Assembly (NCBI GenBank): GCA_045544195.1 | Contig: JAZPYO010000002.1 | Coordinates: 1-50,573, forward strand | DNA from: RGIG7213 sp045544195 | GTDB taxonomy: Bacteria > Bacillota > Clostridia > Oscillospirales > CAG-272 | Length of the DNA: 50,573 nt | Direction of reading: 5' to 3' | In this document: positions 9,114-17,517 of the stretch, in pieces | How the letters are laid out: every line of letters starts with the position of its first letter | How positions within the stretch are numbered: the first letter of the stretch is position 1 | Position numbers and translations under genes: made by a program | Notes under the pieces: generated by a model | What the model was told of the DNA's origin: nothing | Seen by the model: the letters and a program-made list of their open reading frames with translations, nothing else | Databases searched by the model: none

Positions 9114-10505
9114 TTATATCTTCTTATACTTTGTGCCGTTGGGGGTATCCTCAAGAACGATGCCCTGTGACAAAAGCTCGCTTCTTATGCTGTCGGCAAG
9201 CGCATAGTTTTTATCCTTTTTCGCCTGCGCTCTTTCGGCTATCTTTGCAAGGATCGCGCTGTCGTCATCGTCCTTTGCCTTTTTGTTTATGCCAAGAAGC
9301 CCTGTAAGCTCCGTAAGCACGGAATAAACGTATTGTGCAGACTCCTTGGATGCTGAGCTTTTTCCGTTGATAAGCGTATTTGCGTCCTTTACAAGCTCAA
9401 ATACCGCGGAGATACCGTCAGCCGTATTCAAGTCATCGTCCATCGCCGTGATAAACTGATCTCTTCTGCCGTCGGCTGTTGCCTTTACGCTTTCGTCAAG
9501 CTCGCCGCCGCTTGCATTCTTTATGTAAAACTCAAGGCTTTCCTCGCAGTTGTGTATTCTTTCGAGAGCCGATGCGGACGATGCCAGAACCTCGGCAGAA
9601 TAGTTCACGGGCTTTCTGTAATGCGCGGAAAGCAGGAAATATCTTATAACGTCATATCCGTACTTTTCGGCAACATCTCTTACGGTGAAGAAGTTACCGA
9701 GAGATTTTGACATCTTTTCGTTATCCACCGATATAAAGCCGTTATGAAGCCAGAAATTTGCAAATGTGCAGCCGCACGCCGCCTCTGACTGAGCTATCTC
9801 GTTTTCGTGGTGCGGGAACGCCAGATCCTTACCGCCGCAATGAATATCTATCGGCTGACCGAGATACTTGCGTACCATTGCGGAGCATTCTATATGCCAG
9901 CCCGGCCGTCCTTTGCCCCAGGGGCTTTCCCAATACGGCTCGCCCGGCTTTGCCGCCTTCCACAGAGCAAAGTCAAGCGGGTCGCGCTTCTGCTCGGAAA
10001 CGTCTATTCTTGCTCCCGCCTCAAGCTCGTCTATGGGCATATGCGACAGCTTTCCGTAATCCTTGAATTTTTTCGGCTGGAAGTACACATCGCCGTTTGA
10101 CTCGTATGCATAGCCCTTTTCTATAAGTATGCTTACGATCTCTATGATGCTGTCGATATTTTCGGTAGCTCTCGGGTGTATCGTCGCTTTTTCGATACCG
10201 AGCCCCTGTGCATCCGTAAAATACTCCTTGATATACTTTTCGGCAACCTCGTTTGAGGAGATGCCCTCCTCGTTTGCCTTTTTGATTATCTTATCGTCAA
10301 CGTCCGTAAAATTCTGCGCAAACGTGACCTTATAGCCTCTGTACTGCAAATATCTGCGGAGCATATCAAAGACTACAAAGCACCTTGCGTTTCCTATATG
10401 GAAGAAATTATATACGGTAGGACCGCACGCATACATTCTTACGTGTCCTTCCTCTATCGGCACAAGCTCTGCCTTTTCTCCCGTCATCGTATTAAACAGT
10501 TTCAT
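9114..10505 (-). CDS. cysS: Cysteinyl-tRNA synthetase
   Basis: 463 residues, normal length. It charges tRNA-Cys. Class I motifs are clear: FFHIGNA (HIGH, residues 35-41) and EKMSKSLGNF (KMSKS, near 265). Zinc-binding residues are visible as Cys27 in YACGPTVY, Cys in HIECSAM and HHENEIAQSEAACG. The C-terminal DALR-like helical part ends normally. It overlaps cysE by 14 bp, the common Firmicutes cysE-cysS arrangement that couples cysteine synthesis to its use. No T-box is present, since no gap exists. Confidence 0.98.
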   Translation of the reverse strand: MKLFNTMTGEKAELVPIEEGHVRMYACGPTVYNFFHIGNARCFVVFDMLRRYLQYRGYKVTFAQNFTDVDDKIIKKANEEGISSNEVAEKYIKEYFTDAQGLGIEKATIHPRATENIDSIIEIVSILIEKGYAYESNGDVYFQPKKFKDYGKLSHMPIDELEAGARIDVSEQKRDPLDFALWKAAKPGEPYWESPWGKGRPGWHIECSAMVRKYLGQPIDIHCGGKDLAFPHHENEIAQSEAACGCTFANFWLHNGFISVDNEKMSKSLGNFFTVRDVAEKYGYDVIRYFLLSAHYRKPVNYSAEVLASSASALERIHNCEESLEFYIKNASGGELDESVKATADGRRDQFITAMDDDLNTADGISAVFELVKDANTLINGKSSASKESAQYVYSVLTELTGLLGINKKAKDDDDSAILAKIAERAQAKKDKNYALADSIRSELLSQGIVLEDTPNGTKYKKI

Positions 10506-11265
10506 TTTGATTAGCTCCTTCCTTATTCAGAACCTCTATTTTCTTTTCAAGCTCGTCTATTTTGCCCTGCAATCTGCTCAGCTCTGCTGACACAGGGTCA
10601 GGAATGTGTATCTGGTCAAGGTCAACGCCGTTTTCGCCTGCATTTCTTTTTTTAGCTACTGCCTTTGCCGGAATACCGACAGCCGTTGTATTCGGCGGTA
10701 CCTCGTGCAGAACGACCGCGCCTGCGGCTATCTTTGAATTGTCGCCGACCTTGAACGGTCCTAACACCTTCGCTCCCGCGCCGACCATAACGTTATTTCC
10801 GAGTGTCGGGTGACGCTTGCCCACGTCCTTACCCGTACCGCCGAGCGTTACGCCCTGATATATCGTACAGTTATCGCCTATTTCGGCAGTTTCACCGATC
10901 ACAACGCCTGTTCCGTGGTCGATGAAAAGCCCTTTGCCTATCGTAGCGCCGGGGTGTATTTCTATGCCCGTTGCAAACTTTGCCGCCTGGCTTATCGCTC
11001 TTGATGCAAACGGATGCTTTTTATTCAGCTTGTGGGCTATTCTGTGCGCCATAACGGCGTGCAGTCCCGAATACAGCAAAAGCACCTCGCTTTTGCTCGT
11101 CGCGGCAGGGTCGCGCTCCATAACTGATTCAACGTCAGAATTTACGTCGATGGCAAGGTCAAGAACGCTGTCGATAACATCAAGGGCAATATTGCCGTAT
11201 TTTACAGCATCGTTCAGCTTTTTCGATGCCTGTGTCAATGGGTTATTTACGGTTTTCTTTTTCAT
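10492..11265 (-). CDS. cysE: Serine O-acetyltransferase
   Basis: 257 residues. It makes O-acetylserine from serine and acetyl-CoA, the first step of cysteine synthesis. The left-handed beta-helix region carries FIDHGTGVVIGETAEIGDN (active-site His near residue 117), YQGVTLGG and RHPTLGNNVMVGAGAKVLG. The N-terminal helical part is shorter than in E. coli CysE, as in the EpsC/Firmicutes type. The C-terminus ends in a charged coiled-coil-like segment (SRLQGKIDELEKKIEVLNKE), longer than usual. It overlaps cysS. Confidence 0.95.
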   Translation of the reverse strand: MKKKTVNNPLTQASKKLNDAVKYGNIALDVIDSVLDLAIDVNSDVESVMERDPAATSKSEVLLLYSGLHAVMAHRIAHKLNKKHPFASRAISQAAKFATGIEIHPGATIGKGLFIDHGTGVVIGETAEIGDNCTIYQGVTLGGTGKDVGKRHPTLGNNVMVGAGAKVLGPFKVGDNSKIAAGAVVLHEVPPNTTAVGIPAKAVAKKRNAGENGVDLDQIHIPDPVSAELSRLQGKIDELEKKIEVLNKEGANQNETV

Positions 11266-11278
11266 AAGCTCTCTTTCG

Positions 11279-12910
11279 TTACTGCCAATTCGGAAGCTGG
11301 ATGCCGTTTTCTATAAGCCACAGGGGTGAAACGAACGCTCCCTGCACCGTTACTGAGCAATGCATTCTGTAATCATCGCCAAAGCCGCTGTCATCGCCCT
11401 TTGCAAGTTTTTGTCCCTGCTGTACCGTCTGACCGACCTGCACATCCTCTATATCAAGCCTTGTATACCAGCTTCTTATACCCAGACCGTGATCTATGAC
11501 GATAACGCCGCCCCAGATAGCATCGACTCCTGCGTATACTATCTTGCCGTCTGCCATCGCCGTTGCGTATTCATCGTCAAGCAGGCGGGAATCTATTCCC
11601 ACATGGCAGTATTCCGTCATCTCGCCGTTGAAGTGTATCGGGTTTCCGTAGCCCGTCTTGTAGTCCTGTCTGTAAGTCGGGAACAAAAAGCTGTCTGAGG
11701 AAAGCCACTTATTCGACGACTGAGCCGACGTTGTACCGTTTATCAGCTTCAAGAGCGAAGTGATGTTTTCATCGTTTATATATTTTTCTATCGTCGATTC
11801 TTTAAACGTGAAATTCTTTGCGTTATATTCCTTATCGCTCACCGTTACGGTATACGTCGATTTCTTCACTTCGTATTCAAGGCATATTTCGTATTCGCCA
11901 GGCTCTGTGTTGTACGTTGTCGGGATCACCGCATACGACACCTCACCGTCCGTATAGAAAACAGGATCCGAGCAGAGCTTGGGCGTGCTTGAGAACTTCA
12001 GCTTTGCAGGATCGATATTTCTGCCCGCAACAACTATGATGCCGCCCTTTTCGACATAAGGCTGACCTGAAAGCTCAAGCGTCGTCGTCCATATCTTGAA
12101 ATCGGGCGATGCGTTAACAGTCGCCTTGAATCTGTATTTACCGCTTCCCACGCCGTTCACACCGTCAGATTCACGCCACTGCGCTTCAAGCTCAAACTCG
12201 CATTCGGTGGGTGAATCGGGATAAACGCCCGTAAACTCGGCATACGAACGCTTTACGGGATTTTTGTCCCCTTCCTTAACGGTTATATAAACGTCAGCAT
12301 CGAGCGGCACTCTTGAAAACAGTATATCAAGATCGCCCGCCGATACAGTGCCTATATCCTCTGTCGTATCGGATACGGCAACATCAAGGTCAAGATAATC
12401 GTTCTTTATGTTCTTGTATTTCCATTCAAACTCGTACGGCTTTACCGTTTTGCCGCTTACGCTGAGCGTCGGCACTTCTGAGGTATAAAGAAAATCGGCA
12501 AATTCAAATGCGGCAAAGTTTCTTGCATTCTCCGCCCGGACTCTGTATGCCTGTCTGTCAGCATCGTTATAGAAATAAACGCCCTGCAGCTTGTTTATAT
12601 CCATAAACACAGAATAGCTTTCTGTTCTGCCCGCGCCCGTAAGGCTGATCTTGAACATAGTAGCTCCGAGCGCATCGTCAGGTATACTGTCCGCCTTTTC
12701 CTCGCTGTTTATCAGCTTCAGCGTTGCATCGGTCTGCGTTCTGTCGGTTATCTGCAAGGTCTGCCCGTCGGGCTTTATCACCTGCACGGACGTTATCATA
12801 TCAGGCTTTTCCGTCAGACTTTCAAACGGCGGCTCGTAAAACACGAACATCAGCACCGTTGGAATAAGTATCAGTATCGCCGTAAAAGCGATAAGTATTT
12901 TATTCTTCAT
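11279..12910 (-). CDS. Membrane-anchored M23-like (LytM) protein, altered active site
   Basis: 543 residues from the ATG at 12910, preceded by GAAAGGAA; an in-frame ATG at 12961 is less likely because the hydrophobic anchor KNKILIAFTAILILIPTVLMF then starts too late. The middle (60-400) is a long extracellular beta-rich region. The C-terminal ~110 residues match the LytM/M23 fold: CHVGIDSRL near 435 (HxxxD), then VIVIDHGLGIRSWYTRLD. The usual YAHL His is Arg here, and the terminal HxH is RMH, so the first His is missing. It may be a non-catalytic regulator of a cell-wall hydrolase. It lies 13 bp before cysE. Confidence 0.8.
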   Translation of the reverse strand: MKNKILIAFTAILILIPTVLMFVFYEPPFESLTEKPDMITSVQVIKPDGQTLQITDRTQTDATLKLINSEEKADSIPDDALGATMFKISLTGAGRTESYSVFMDINKLQGVYFYNDADRQAYRVRAENARNFAAFEFADFLYTSEVPTLSVSGKTVKPYEFEWKYKNIKNDYLDLDVAVSDTTEDIGTVSAGDLDILFSRVPLDADVYITVKEGDKNPVKRSYAEFTGVYPDSPTECEFELEAQWRESDGVNGVGSGKYRFKATVNASPDFKIWTTTLELSGQPYVEKGGIIVVAGRNIDPAKLKFSSTPKLCSDPVFYTDGEVSYAVIPTTYNTEPGEYEICLEYEVKKSTYTVTVSDKEYNAKNFTFKESTIEKYINDENITSLLKLINGTTSAQSSNKWLSSDSFLFPTYRQDYKTGYGNPIHFNGEMTEYCHVGIDSRLLDDEYATAMADGKIVYAGVDAIWGGVIVIDHGLGIRSWYTRLDIEDVQVGQTVQQGQKLAKGDDSGFGDDYRMHCSVTVQGAFVSPLWLIENGIQLPNWQ

Positions 12911-12971
12911 CGTTGTTTTTCGTTCCTTTCCCGCTTCCTTTACGAAAGCACGTCGGGGCATTGTATTTTCA

Positions 12972-13730
12972 CTATACGCTTTTCAGAGTGATTCTCGCTT
13001 CGGCGTTCACCTTGCCGTCATCTCTTACAGTACGCATATAGATGTATTCATCCTGTCTGCTCATATAGACCTTAACATTACAGCCCAACGGCGCTTCCGA
13101 AACAAAATTTATGAGCATACTGTCAGCGTACATTGCATTTTGCACAGCGCCTTTCTCATATTTCATTTCGGGTATAAATGACAAAAGCATATCGGGGTAA
13201 TTTGTATTGTTCAAATGTCCGTTAAAGTCAATATCCGAATAAAGCACCGTTTTTTCGCCCATATACTCGTATTCAAGATCGGCGGGTGCTTTGAAATGCT
13301 TTATAGGGTCGATATTGCACGTATCGTCATCGTGCGTTGAAGCATCCGCATATTCGGCAACGCGGATTATCCTTGATGCGTTTTCTATTATCGCCCATAC
13401 AGACGAGCCCTCTGCAACAAGCTCGTTTTCTCTGAATATCTTGTAGTATCTGTCGAACGTAACGCCCTTTTCGCCATGCACCCAGCTTTCAACACGGATA
13501 CGGTCGTATGCGTGCATAACGCTGTATATCCTCATACACATTTTGCACAGGATAAAGGCTCTGTTTTTTGATGCCATCTCGTCAACTGTACGCTGACCGC
13601 TCGGCATACGGCAGCTCTGAAGCTGCATATTTGCGCATTCCTGCATTTTTCGCAGCACGGCGGATGCTTTCATATTGCAGAAAGCATCCTCATCGTGCAC
13701 GCTTACGGTAAATTCCGCGCTTTGCTTCAT
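12972..13730 (-). CDS. Acyl-ACP thioesterase (FatA/FatB-like)
   Basis: 252 residues from the ATG at 13730, 1 bp after the fba stop; the longer frame to 13781 would overlap fba and is rejected. Two hot-dog domains: the N-terminal one with FTVSVHDEDAFCNMKASAVL...RVESWVHGEKG, the C-terminal one with SDIDFNGHLNNTNYPDML, which holds the Asn-x-His-x-Asn-Asn active-site pattern of plant and bacterial acyl-ACP thioesterases. It would release free fatty acids from ACP. The catalytic pattern is seen; chain-length preference cannot be read. Confidence 0.9.
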   Translation of the reverse strand: MKQSAEFTVSVHDEDAFCNMKASAVLRKMQECANMQLQSCRMPSGQRTVDEMASKNRAFILCKMCMRIYSVMHAYDRIRVESWVHGEKGVTFDRYYKIFRENELVAEGSSVWAIIENASRIIRVAEYADASTHDDDTCNIDPIKHFKAPADLEYEYMGEKTVLYSDIDFNGHLNNTNYPDMLLSFIPEMKYEKGAVQNAMYADSMLINFVSEAPLGCNVKVYMSRQDEYIYMRTVRDDGKVNAEARITLKSV

Positions 13731-13731
13731 T

Positions 13732-14661
13732 TTACGCCTTTCCGTTTGAGCCGAGAACGTTGATGAGCTTATGGCGTACAAGCTCCTTTATTTCACTTCT
13801 TGCAACGCCCAGGTAGTTTCTCGGATCGAATACTGCAGGGCTGTTCGTGAATACTCTGCGTATGCCTGCTGTCATAGCAAGACGGATATCGGAGTCCATA
13901 TTGATCTTACATACTGCACTTGCTGCTGCGCGGCGGAGCATCTCCTCGGGAATACCCTTAGCGCCGCCCATAGAGCCGCCGCACGCGTTGATCTCTGCTA
14001 TGAGTCTTTCGTCAACGCTCGATGCGCCGTGAAGAACTATCGGATAGTAGGGCATGATCTTTGTGATCTCCTCAAGAATGTCAAAGCGGAGCTTTGCTTC
14101 GCCCGAGAACTTGAATGCGCCGTGGCTCGTACCGATGGCGATAGCAAGGCTGTCAACGCCTGTTCTGGAAACGAACTCCTCAACCTCTGACGGCTTCGTG
14201 TAGGAAGCGTCCTCAGCGGATACGTTTACCTCGTCCTCGATGCCTGCGAGCTTACCCAGCTCACCTTCAACAACAACGCCTCTTTCGTGAGCGTATTCAA
14301 CTACCTTCTTCGTGATAGCGATGTTTTCCTCAAACGATGCGTGTGAGCCGTCGATCATAACGGATGAAAAGCCTGCGTCAATGCATTCCTTGCACGCTTC
14401 AAAGCTTGCGCCGTGGTCAAGGTGCAAAGCAAGGTCGATGCCCGTTGTAGCCATAGCGGCGTTAACCATACCCATAAGGTATTCCTTGCCCGCATACTTC
14501 ATTGCGCTGGATGATACCTGAAGGATAACGGGAGACTTTTCCTCCGCGCACGCTTCTGTAACAGCCTGGATTATCTCCATGTTGTTGATGTTGAACGCGC
14601 CGATGGCATAGCCGCCGTCATACGCTTTTTTGAACATTTCTTTTGTTGTAACAAGTGCCAT
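13732..14661 (-). CDS. fba: Fructose-bisphosphate aldolase, class II
   Basis: 309 residues. It cleaves fructose-1,6-bisphosphate in glycolysis using a divalent metal. Family features: LALHLDHGASFEACKECIDAGFSSVMIDGSHASFEENI (LDHG metal ligand), VVVEGELGKLAG, SHGAFKF and IVLHGASSVDE (second metal His). First gene of the ten-gene leftward operon, with RBS AAGGAGA and a good promoter upstream. High expression is expected, so downstream genes may be carried along by this promoter. Confidence 0.97.
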   Translation of the reverse strand: MALVTTKEMFKKAYDGGYAIGAFNINNMEIIQAVTEACAEEKSPVILQVSSSAMKYAGKEYLMGMVNAAMATTGIDLALHLDHGASFEACKECIDAGFSSVMIDGSHASFEENIAITKKVVEYAHERGVVVEGELGKLAGIEDEVNVSAEDASYTKPSEVEEFVSRTGVDSLAIAIGTSHGAFKFSGEAKLRFDILEEITKIMPYYPIVLHGASSVDERLIAEINACGGSMGGAKGIPEEMLRRAAASAVCKINMDSDIRLAMTAGIRRVFTNSPAVFDPRNYLGVARSEIKELVRHKLINVLGSNGKA

Positions 14662-14701
14662 TTTTCTATCTCCTTGAAATAAATATAATATTAACGGCAG
14701 T

Positions 14702-14730
14702 ATTATACACTATAACGCTTTATAAATCAA
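14702..14730 (-). promoter_or_regulatory. SigA-type promoter of fba operon
   Basis: On the minus strand: TTGATT (14730-14725), 17-bp spacer, TATAAT (14707-14702). It is the only clear promoter ahead of the operon that runs to mfd. Confidence 0.85.
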
Positions 14731-14821
14731 TATATTTTTAAAAATTTTATCACCCGTTGGTTTTGTTTTTTACCCTTTCTTAATATTTTGATGCATCAGG
14801 GCGCGCCTGTACGTCGGAAAA

Positions 14822-14854
14822 AGGCGGAAAATAAAAGAAAGGAAATTCCGCTTT
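14822..14854 (-). terminator. Weak terminator-like hairpin after the dockerin gene
   Basis: On the minus strand GCGGAA pairs with TTCCGC across a T-rich loop and is followed by CTTTTT. A plausible end for the BspA/dockerin transcript. The rest of 14731-14901 is AT-rich and shows nothing else. Confidence 0.45.
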
Positions 14855-14901
14855 TATGCGAAATCTCCCTTCCGTATTCACTTTCACTATTGAAGCAATA
14901 A

Positions 14902-17223
14902 TTATGCTATCACCTTAGCAAGAGCTTCAAGGTCGAGCGTGTCTACAACGCCGTCACGGTTTATATCGGCATATTCGGGGTACTCTACCCACGAGCCCTG
15001 CGCTATCTGCTTTTTAAGACGGATAAAGTCCTTTGCAGTCAGCCTTCCGTCACCGTTAACGTCGCTTTCAACGACAAGTGCCGCACTGTCAACAACGGCG
15101 CCATCCTGCACTACCTGGACAACTGAGCCGGTTTTTACAACATCGCTGTCGGAAAGAACCGTCTTTCCGTCCGAGGACAGAACGTACACGGTCTGCTCGC
15201 CGTACGATGCCTTAAGCTCCCCGACAGTCGTACCGAGCGTCACAGTACCTTCGGATACGGACGCATTCTGAGCCTTTACCGTAACTGAAAATTCAGCAAA
15301 CAATTCTCCGTAAAATACCGTAAGCGTCTGCTTTCCGTATGAATATTTATTAAATTCGGAAACCGTATATTCCGTTGTTTCCGCAACGGTTCCGTCGGAA
15401 AAATACACCTTAACGACGATACCGTCAAGACTGAGGCTTTCGCCGTACGCATATTCGAGCTTTGACGGCAGAGATGATATTTCAATATCTTCCGCTTCAA
15501 CCGGCAGATATACGATCTCAGCGTTCAAAAGCTGATCGTTGTAACTGCCTATCGCTATATTCTCCCACATGCTTTTTGTGCCTGCGTAAATGACCTTATT
15601 CAATGACTCGCAGAAGTCGAATGCACCCTCTCCTATTTCGGCCACTCCCTTGCCGATAGTTACGGACGTAAGGTTTGTGCAGTAATCAAACGCATAATCA
15701 CCTATAGTCGTCACACTGTCGGGAATAGTTACGGACGTAAGGCTGTAGCACTGGCTGAACGCATATTTACCTATAGTCGTCACACTGTCGGGGATTGTTA
15801 CGGACGTAAGGCTTGCGCAATTTTCAAACGCATAGCTGCCTATAGTCGTCACGCTGTCGGGAATAGTATACAACGTTCTTGTATTACCTATGGGATATTG
15901 TATGAGCTGTGTTTTCTCTTTGTTAAACAATACACCGTCTTCATCGCTTGAATAATTCTTGTTATTCACACCTACTGATATAGACGTAAGGCTTGTGCAG
16001 TAACCAAACGCATGATCACCTATAGTCGTCACACTGTCGGGAATAGTTACGGACGTAAGGCTTTCGCACCACTGAAACGCATAATCACCTATAGTCGTCA
16101 CACTGTTGGGGATTGTTACGGACGTAAGATTTGAGCATCGATAAAACGCATAATCACCTATAGTCGTCACGCTGTTGGGGATTGTTACGGACGTAAGGCT
16201 TGAGCAACTGTTGAACGCACTGTTTCCTATAGCTGTCACACTATTGGGAATAGTTACGGACGTAAGGCTTGAGCAACTGTTGAACGCACCTTCACCTATA
16301 GTCGTCACACTGTTAGGGATTGTTACGGACGCAAGGCTTGTGCAGTCAGAAAACGCATATTCACCTATAGTCGTCACACTGCTGGGAATAGTTACGGACG
16401 TAAGGCTTTCGCACCACTGAAACGCATCATCACCTATAGTCGTCACACCGTCTTCTATAATGACGTTCTTGATCGAGCTACGGTATTCAAACCACGGAGC
16501 GCCTTGCCAAGAATAATCATTCATAGCGCCCGTACCGCTTATTACGAGCGTGCCGCTGTCATACAGCGTCCATACTGCTTCTGCACCGCACGAGCCTGTT
16601 GATACCGCCGTGCCGTGTTCGTTTGTTTCGGGAACGTCGGGTGTATCGGGAACGTCAGGCACGTCGGGTGTATCGGAGCCGCCCTCTGTATCTATTGCAA
16701 AGATGTAAAAATTTGCAATATAGCCGTTGGGGCTTTTGTCGATCGTTGTATTCTTGTACGCTCTGAATTTACTGTCGCTGGAAACGTTCGCCGAAAGTCT
16801 TACCGTGTCGGCATCTACACCTGCGAACTGAAACATACCGTCGTTAAAAATGATGCTCCACGAATATTCGCCGGACTTTATTCCGTTGTTGTTACCGCCC
16901 TTGGGAGCGATCGAAGCTCCGTTTGAATCGGTGAGAGTTGCACTTGCACCGTCTGTTGTAACATTCCAGATCATATCGCTTGTGACGTCTGTAAGCTTTC
17001 CGTCAACGGGTGTTACCGCTTTACTGAGGACCCACGTGCTGTCGAATACGGTCATTGCAAAATTCGTTTCTGTAACGATAACGTATTGTCCGTCAACGAG
17101 CTGCTCTGCGCTCGTGATCTGTGTGGCAGTTTTAACCGCCTCTTCTGCTGTGACCGTTAAAATGGGTAACGATGAAAAGACGATTGATAATACTGTCAGC
17201 ATGCAAATAATTTTTTTCGCCAT
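14902..17223 (-). CDS. Secreted BspA-like LRR protein with dockerin
   Basis: 773 residues. Signal peptide (AKKIICMLTVLSIVFSSLP, cleavage near TAEEA); N-terminal domain to about 190; linker of PDVPDTPDVPE repeats; LRR_5/BspA repeats near 230-560, each about 23 residues with the core SVTIPNSVTTIGDYAF; an Ig-like domain near 575-655 (YAYGESLSLDGIVVKVYFSDG); a small beta domain; a C-terminal dockerin near 718-773 with two calcium loops (DVNGDGRLTAKDF and DINRDGVVDTLDL). The dockerin would plug it into a cohesin scaffold at the cell surface. Repeats are near-identical at DNA level (15650-16440). AAGGAGAGG precedes the ATG. Confidence 0.92.
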   Translation of the reverse strand: MAKKIICMLTVLSIVFSSLPILTVTAEEAVKTATQITSAEQLVDGQYVIVTETNFAMTVFDSTWVLSKAVTPVDGKLTDVTSDMIWNVTTDGASATLTDSNGASIAPKGGNNNGIKSGEYSWSIIFNDGMFQFAGVDADTVRLSANVSSDSKFRAYKNTTIDKSPNGYIANFYIFAIDTEGGSDTPDVPDVPDTPDVPETNEHGTAVSTGSCGAEAVWTLYDSGTLVISGTGAMNDYSWQGAPWFEYRSSIKNVIIEDGVTTIGDDAFQWCESLTSVTIPSSVTTIGEYAFSDCTSLASVTIPNSVTTIGEGAFNSCSSLTSVTIPNSVTAIGNSAFNSCSSLTSVTIPNSVTTIGDYAFYRCSNLTSVTIPNSVTTIGDYAFQWCESLTSVTIPDSVTTIGDHAFGYCTSLTSISVGVNNKNYSSDEDGVLFNKEKTQLIQYPIGNTRTLYTIPDSVTTIGSYAFENCASLTSVTIPDSVTTIGKYAFSQCYSLTSVTIPDSVTTIGDYAFDYCTNLTSVTIGKGVAEIGEGAFDFCESLNKVIYAGTKSMWENIAIGSYNDQLLNAEIVYLPVEAEDIEISSLPSKLEYAYGESLSLDGIVVKVYFSDGTVAETTEYTVSEFNKYSYGKQTLTVFYGELFAEFSVTVKAQNASVSEGTVTLGTTVGELKASYGEQTVYVLSSDGKTVLSDSDVVKTGSVVQVVQDGAVVDSAALVVESDVNGDGRLTAKDFIRLKKQIAQGSWVEYPEYADINRDGVVDTLDLEALAKVIA
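15650..16440 (-). repeat. Tandem 69-bp LRR-coding repeats
   Basis: About ten units of roughly 69 bp encode the BspA-like repeats, many nearly identical (the string CCTATAGTCGTCACACTG recurs). Such an array can expand or contract by recombination while keeping frame. One longer unit (15900-16010) interrupts the regular spacing. Confidence 0.85.
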
Positions 17224-17312
17224 AATAAAACCTCTCCTTAAAATTTTTAGCTTTCTCGGGTTATTTCATACAAAAGCTCGAAAGCCCAACGTGTCCGCTT
17301 TTTATATGTAGA

Positions 17313-17390
17313 TCATTTAAAAAGCGATGGGATAGAAGAAAATATTATTGAAAACGCCGCAAGATAACAGATGAGCTTTTTTGCCTTCAT
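17313..17390 (-). CDS. 25-residue leader ORF resembling a signal peptide
   Basis: Begins MKAKKLICYLAAFSIIF and ends SSIPSLFK. It has an RBS (AAGGGG, 8 bp before the ATG) and its own consensus promoter. The sequence strongly resembles the signal peptide of the next gene (KKIICMLTVLSIVFSSLP), 90 bp downstream. Either a secreted micropeptide or leader, or the stub of a duplicated BspA-like gene whose body was deleted. Too short for ordinary gene callers. Confidence 0.5.
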   Translation of the reverse strand: MKAKKLICYLAAFSIIFSSIPSLFK

Positions 17391-17492
17391 AATGATTTAC
17401 CCCTTAAAAATTATAATATTAAATTGAATTATATCATTATGAAAATCGGGCTTCAATATATATATTGTAAATTCTTCTATACCATCGCTTTT
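17320..17492. repeat. 173-bp segment with 21-bp inverted ends
   Basis: Arms 17320-17340 and 17472-17492 are inverted copies with one mismatch (core AAAGCGATGG and its complement). A second inverted pair lies inside: TTCATAATGAT at 17386-17396 and its complement around 17432-17442. The layout is MITE-like, and the segment carries the promoter and most of the leader ORF. No target-site duplication was recognised. Confidence 0.5.
17428..17456 (-). promoter_or_regulatory. Promoter of leader ORF and dockerin gene
   Basis: Minus strand: TTGAAG (17456-17451), 17-bp spacer, extended -10 TGATATAAT (TATAAT at 17433-17428). Confidence 0.8.
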
Positions 17493-17517
17493 ATATGCGA
17501 TTTTTTTCTTTTTTCGG

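Noticed and set aside
10492..11265. T-box or cysteine riboswitch ahead of cysE-cysS
   Set aside because: The gap to the upstream gene is only 13 bp, so no leader RNA fits.
12910..12961. Upstream start for the M23-like protein
   Set aside because: It would put 17 charged residues before the membrane anchor and lacks a good RBS; the ATG at 12910 has GAAAGGAA upstream.
16175..16420. Plus-strand ORF of 81 codons inside the dockerin gene
   Set aside because: It is the antisense shadow of the LRR repeats; the repetitive DNA keeps another frame open by chance.
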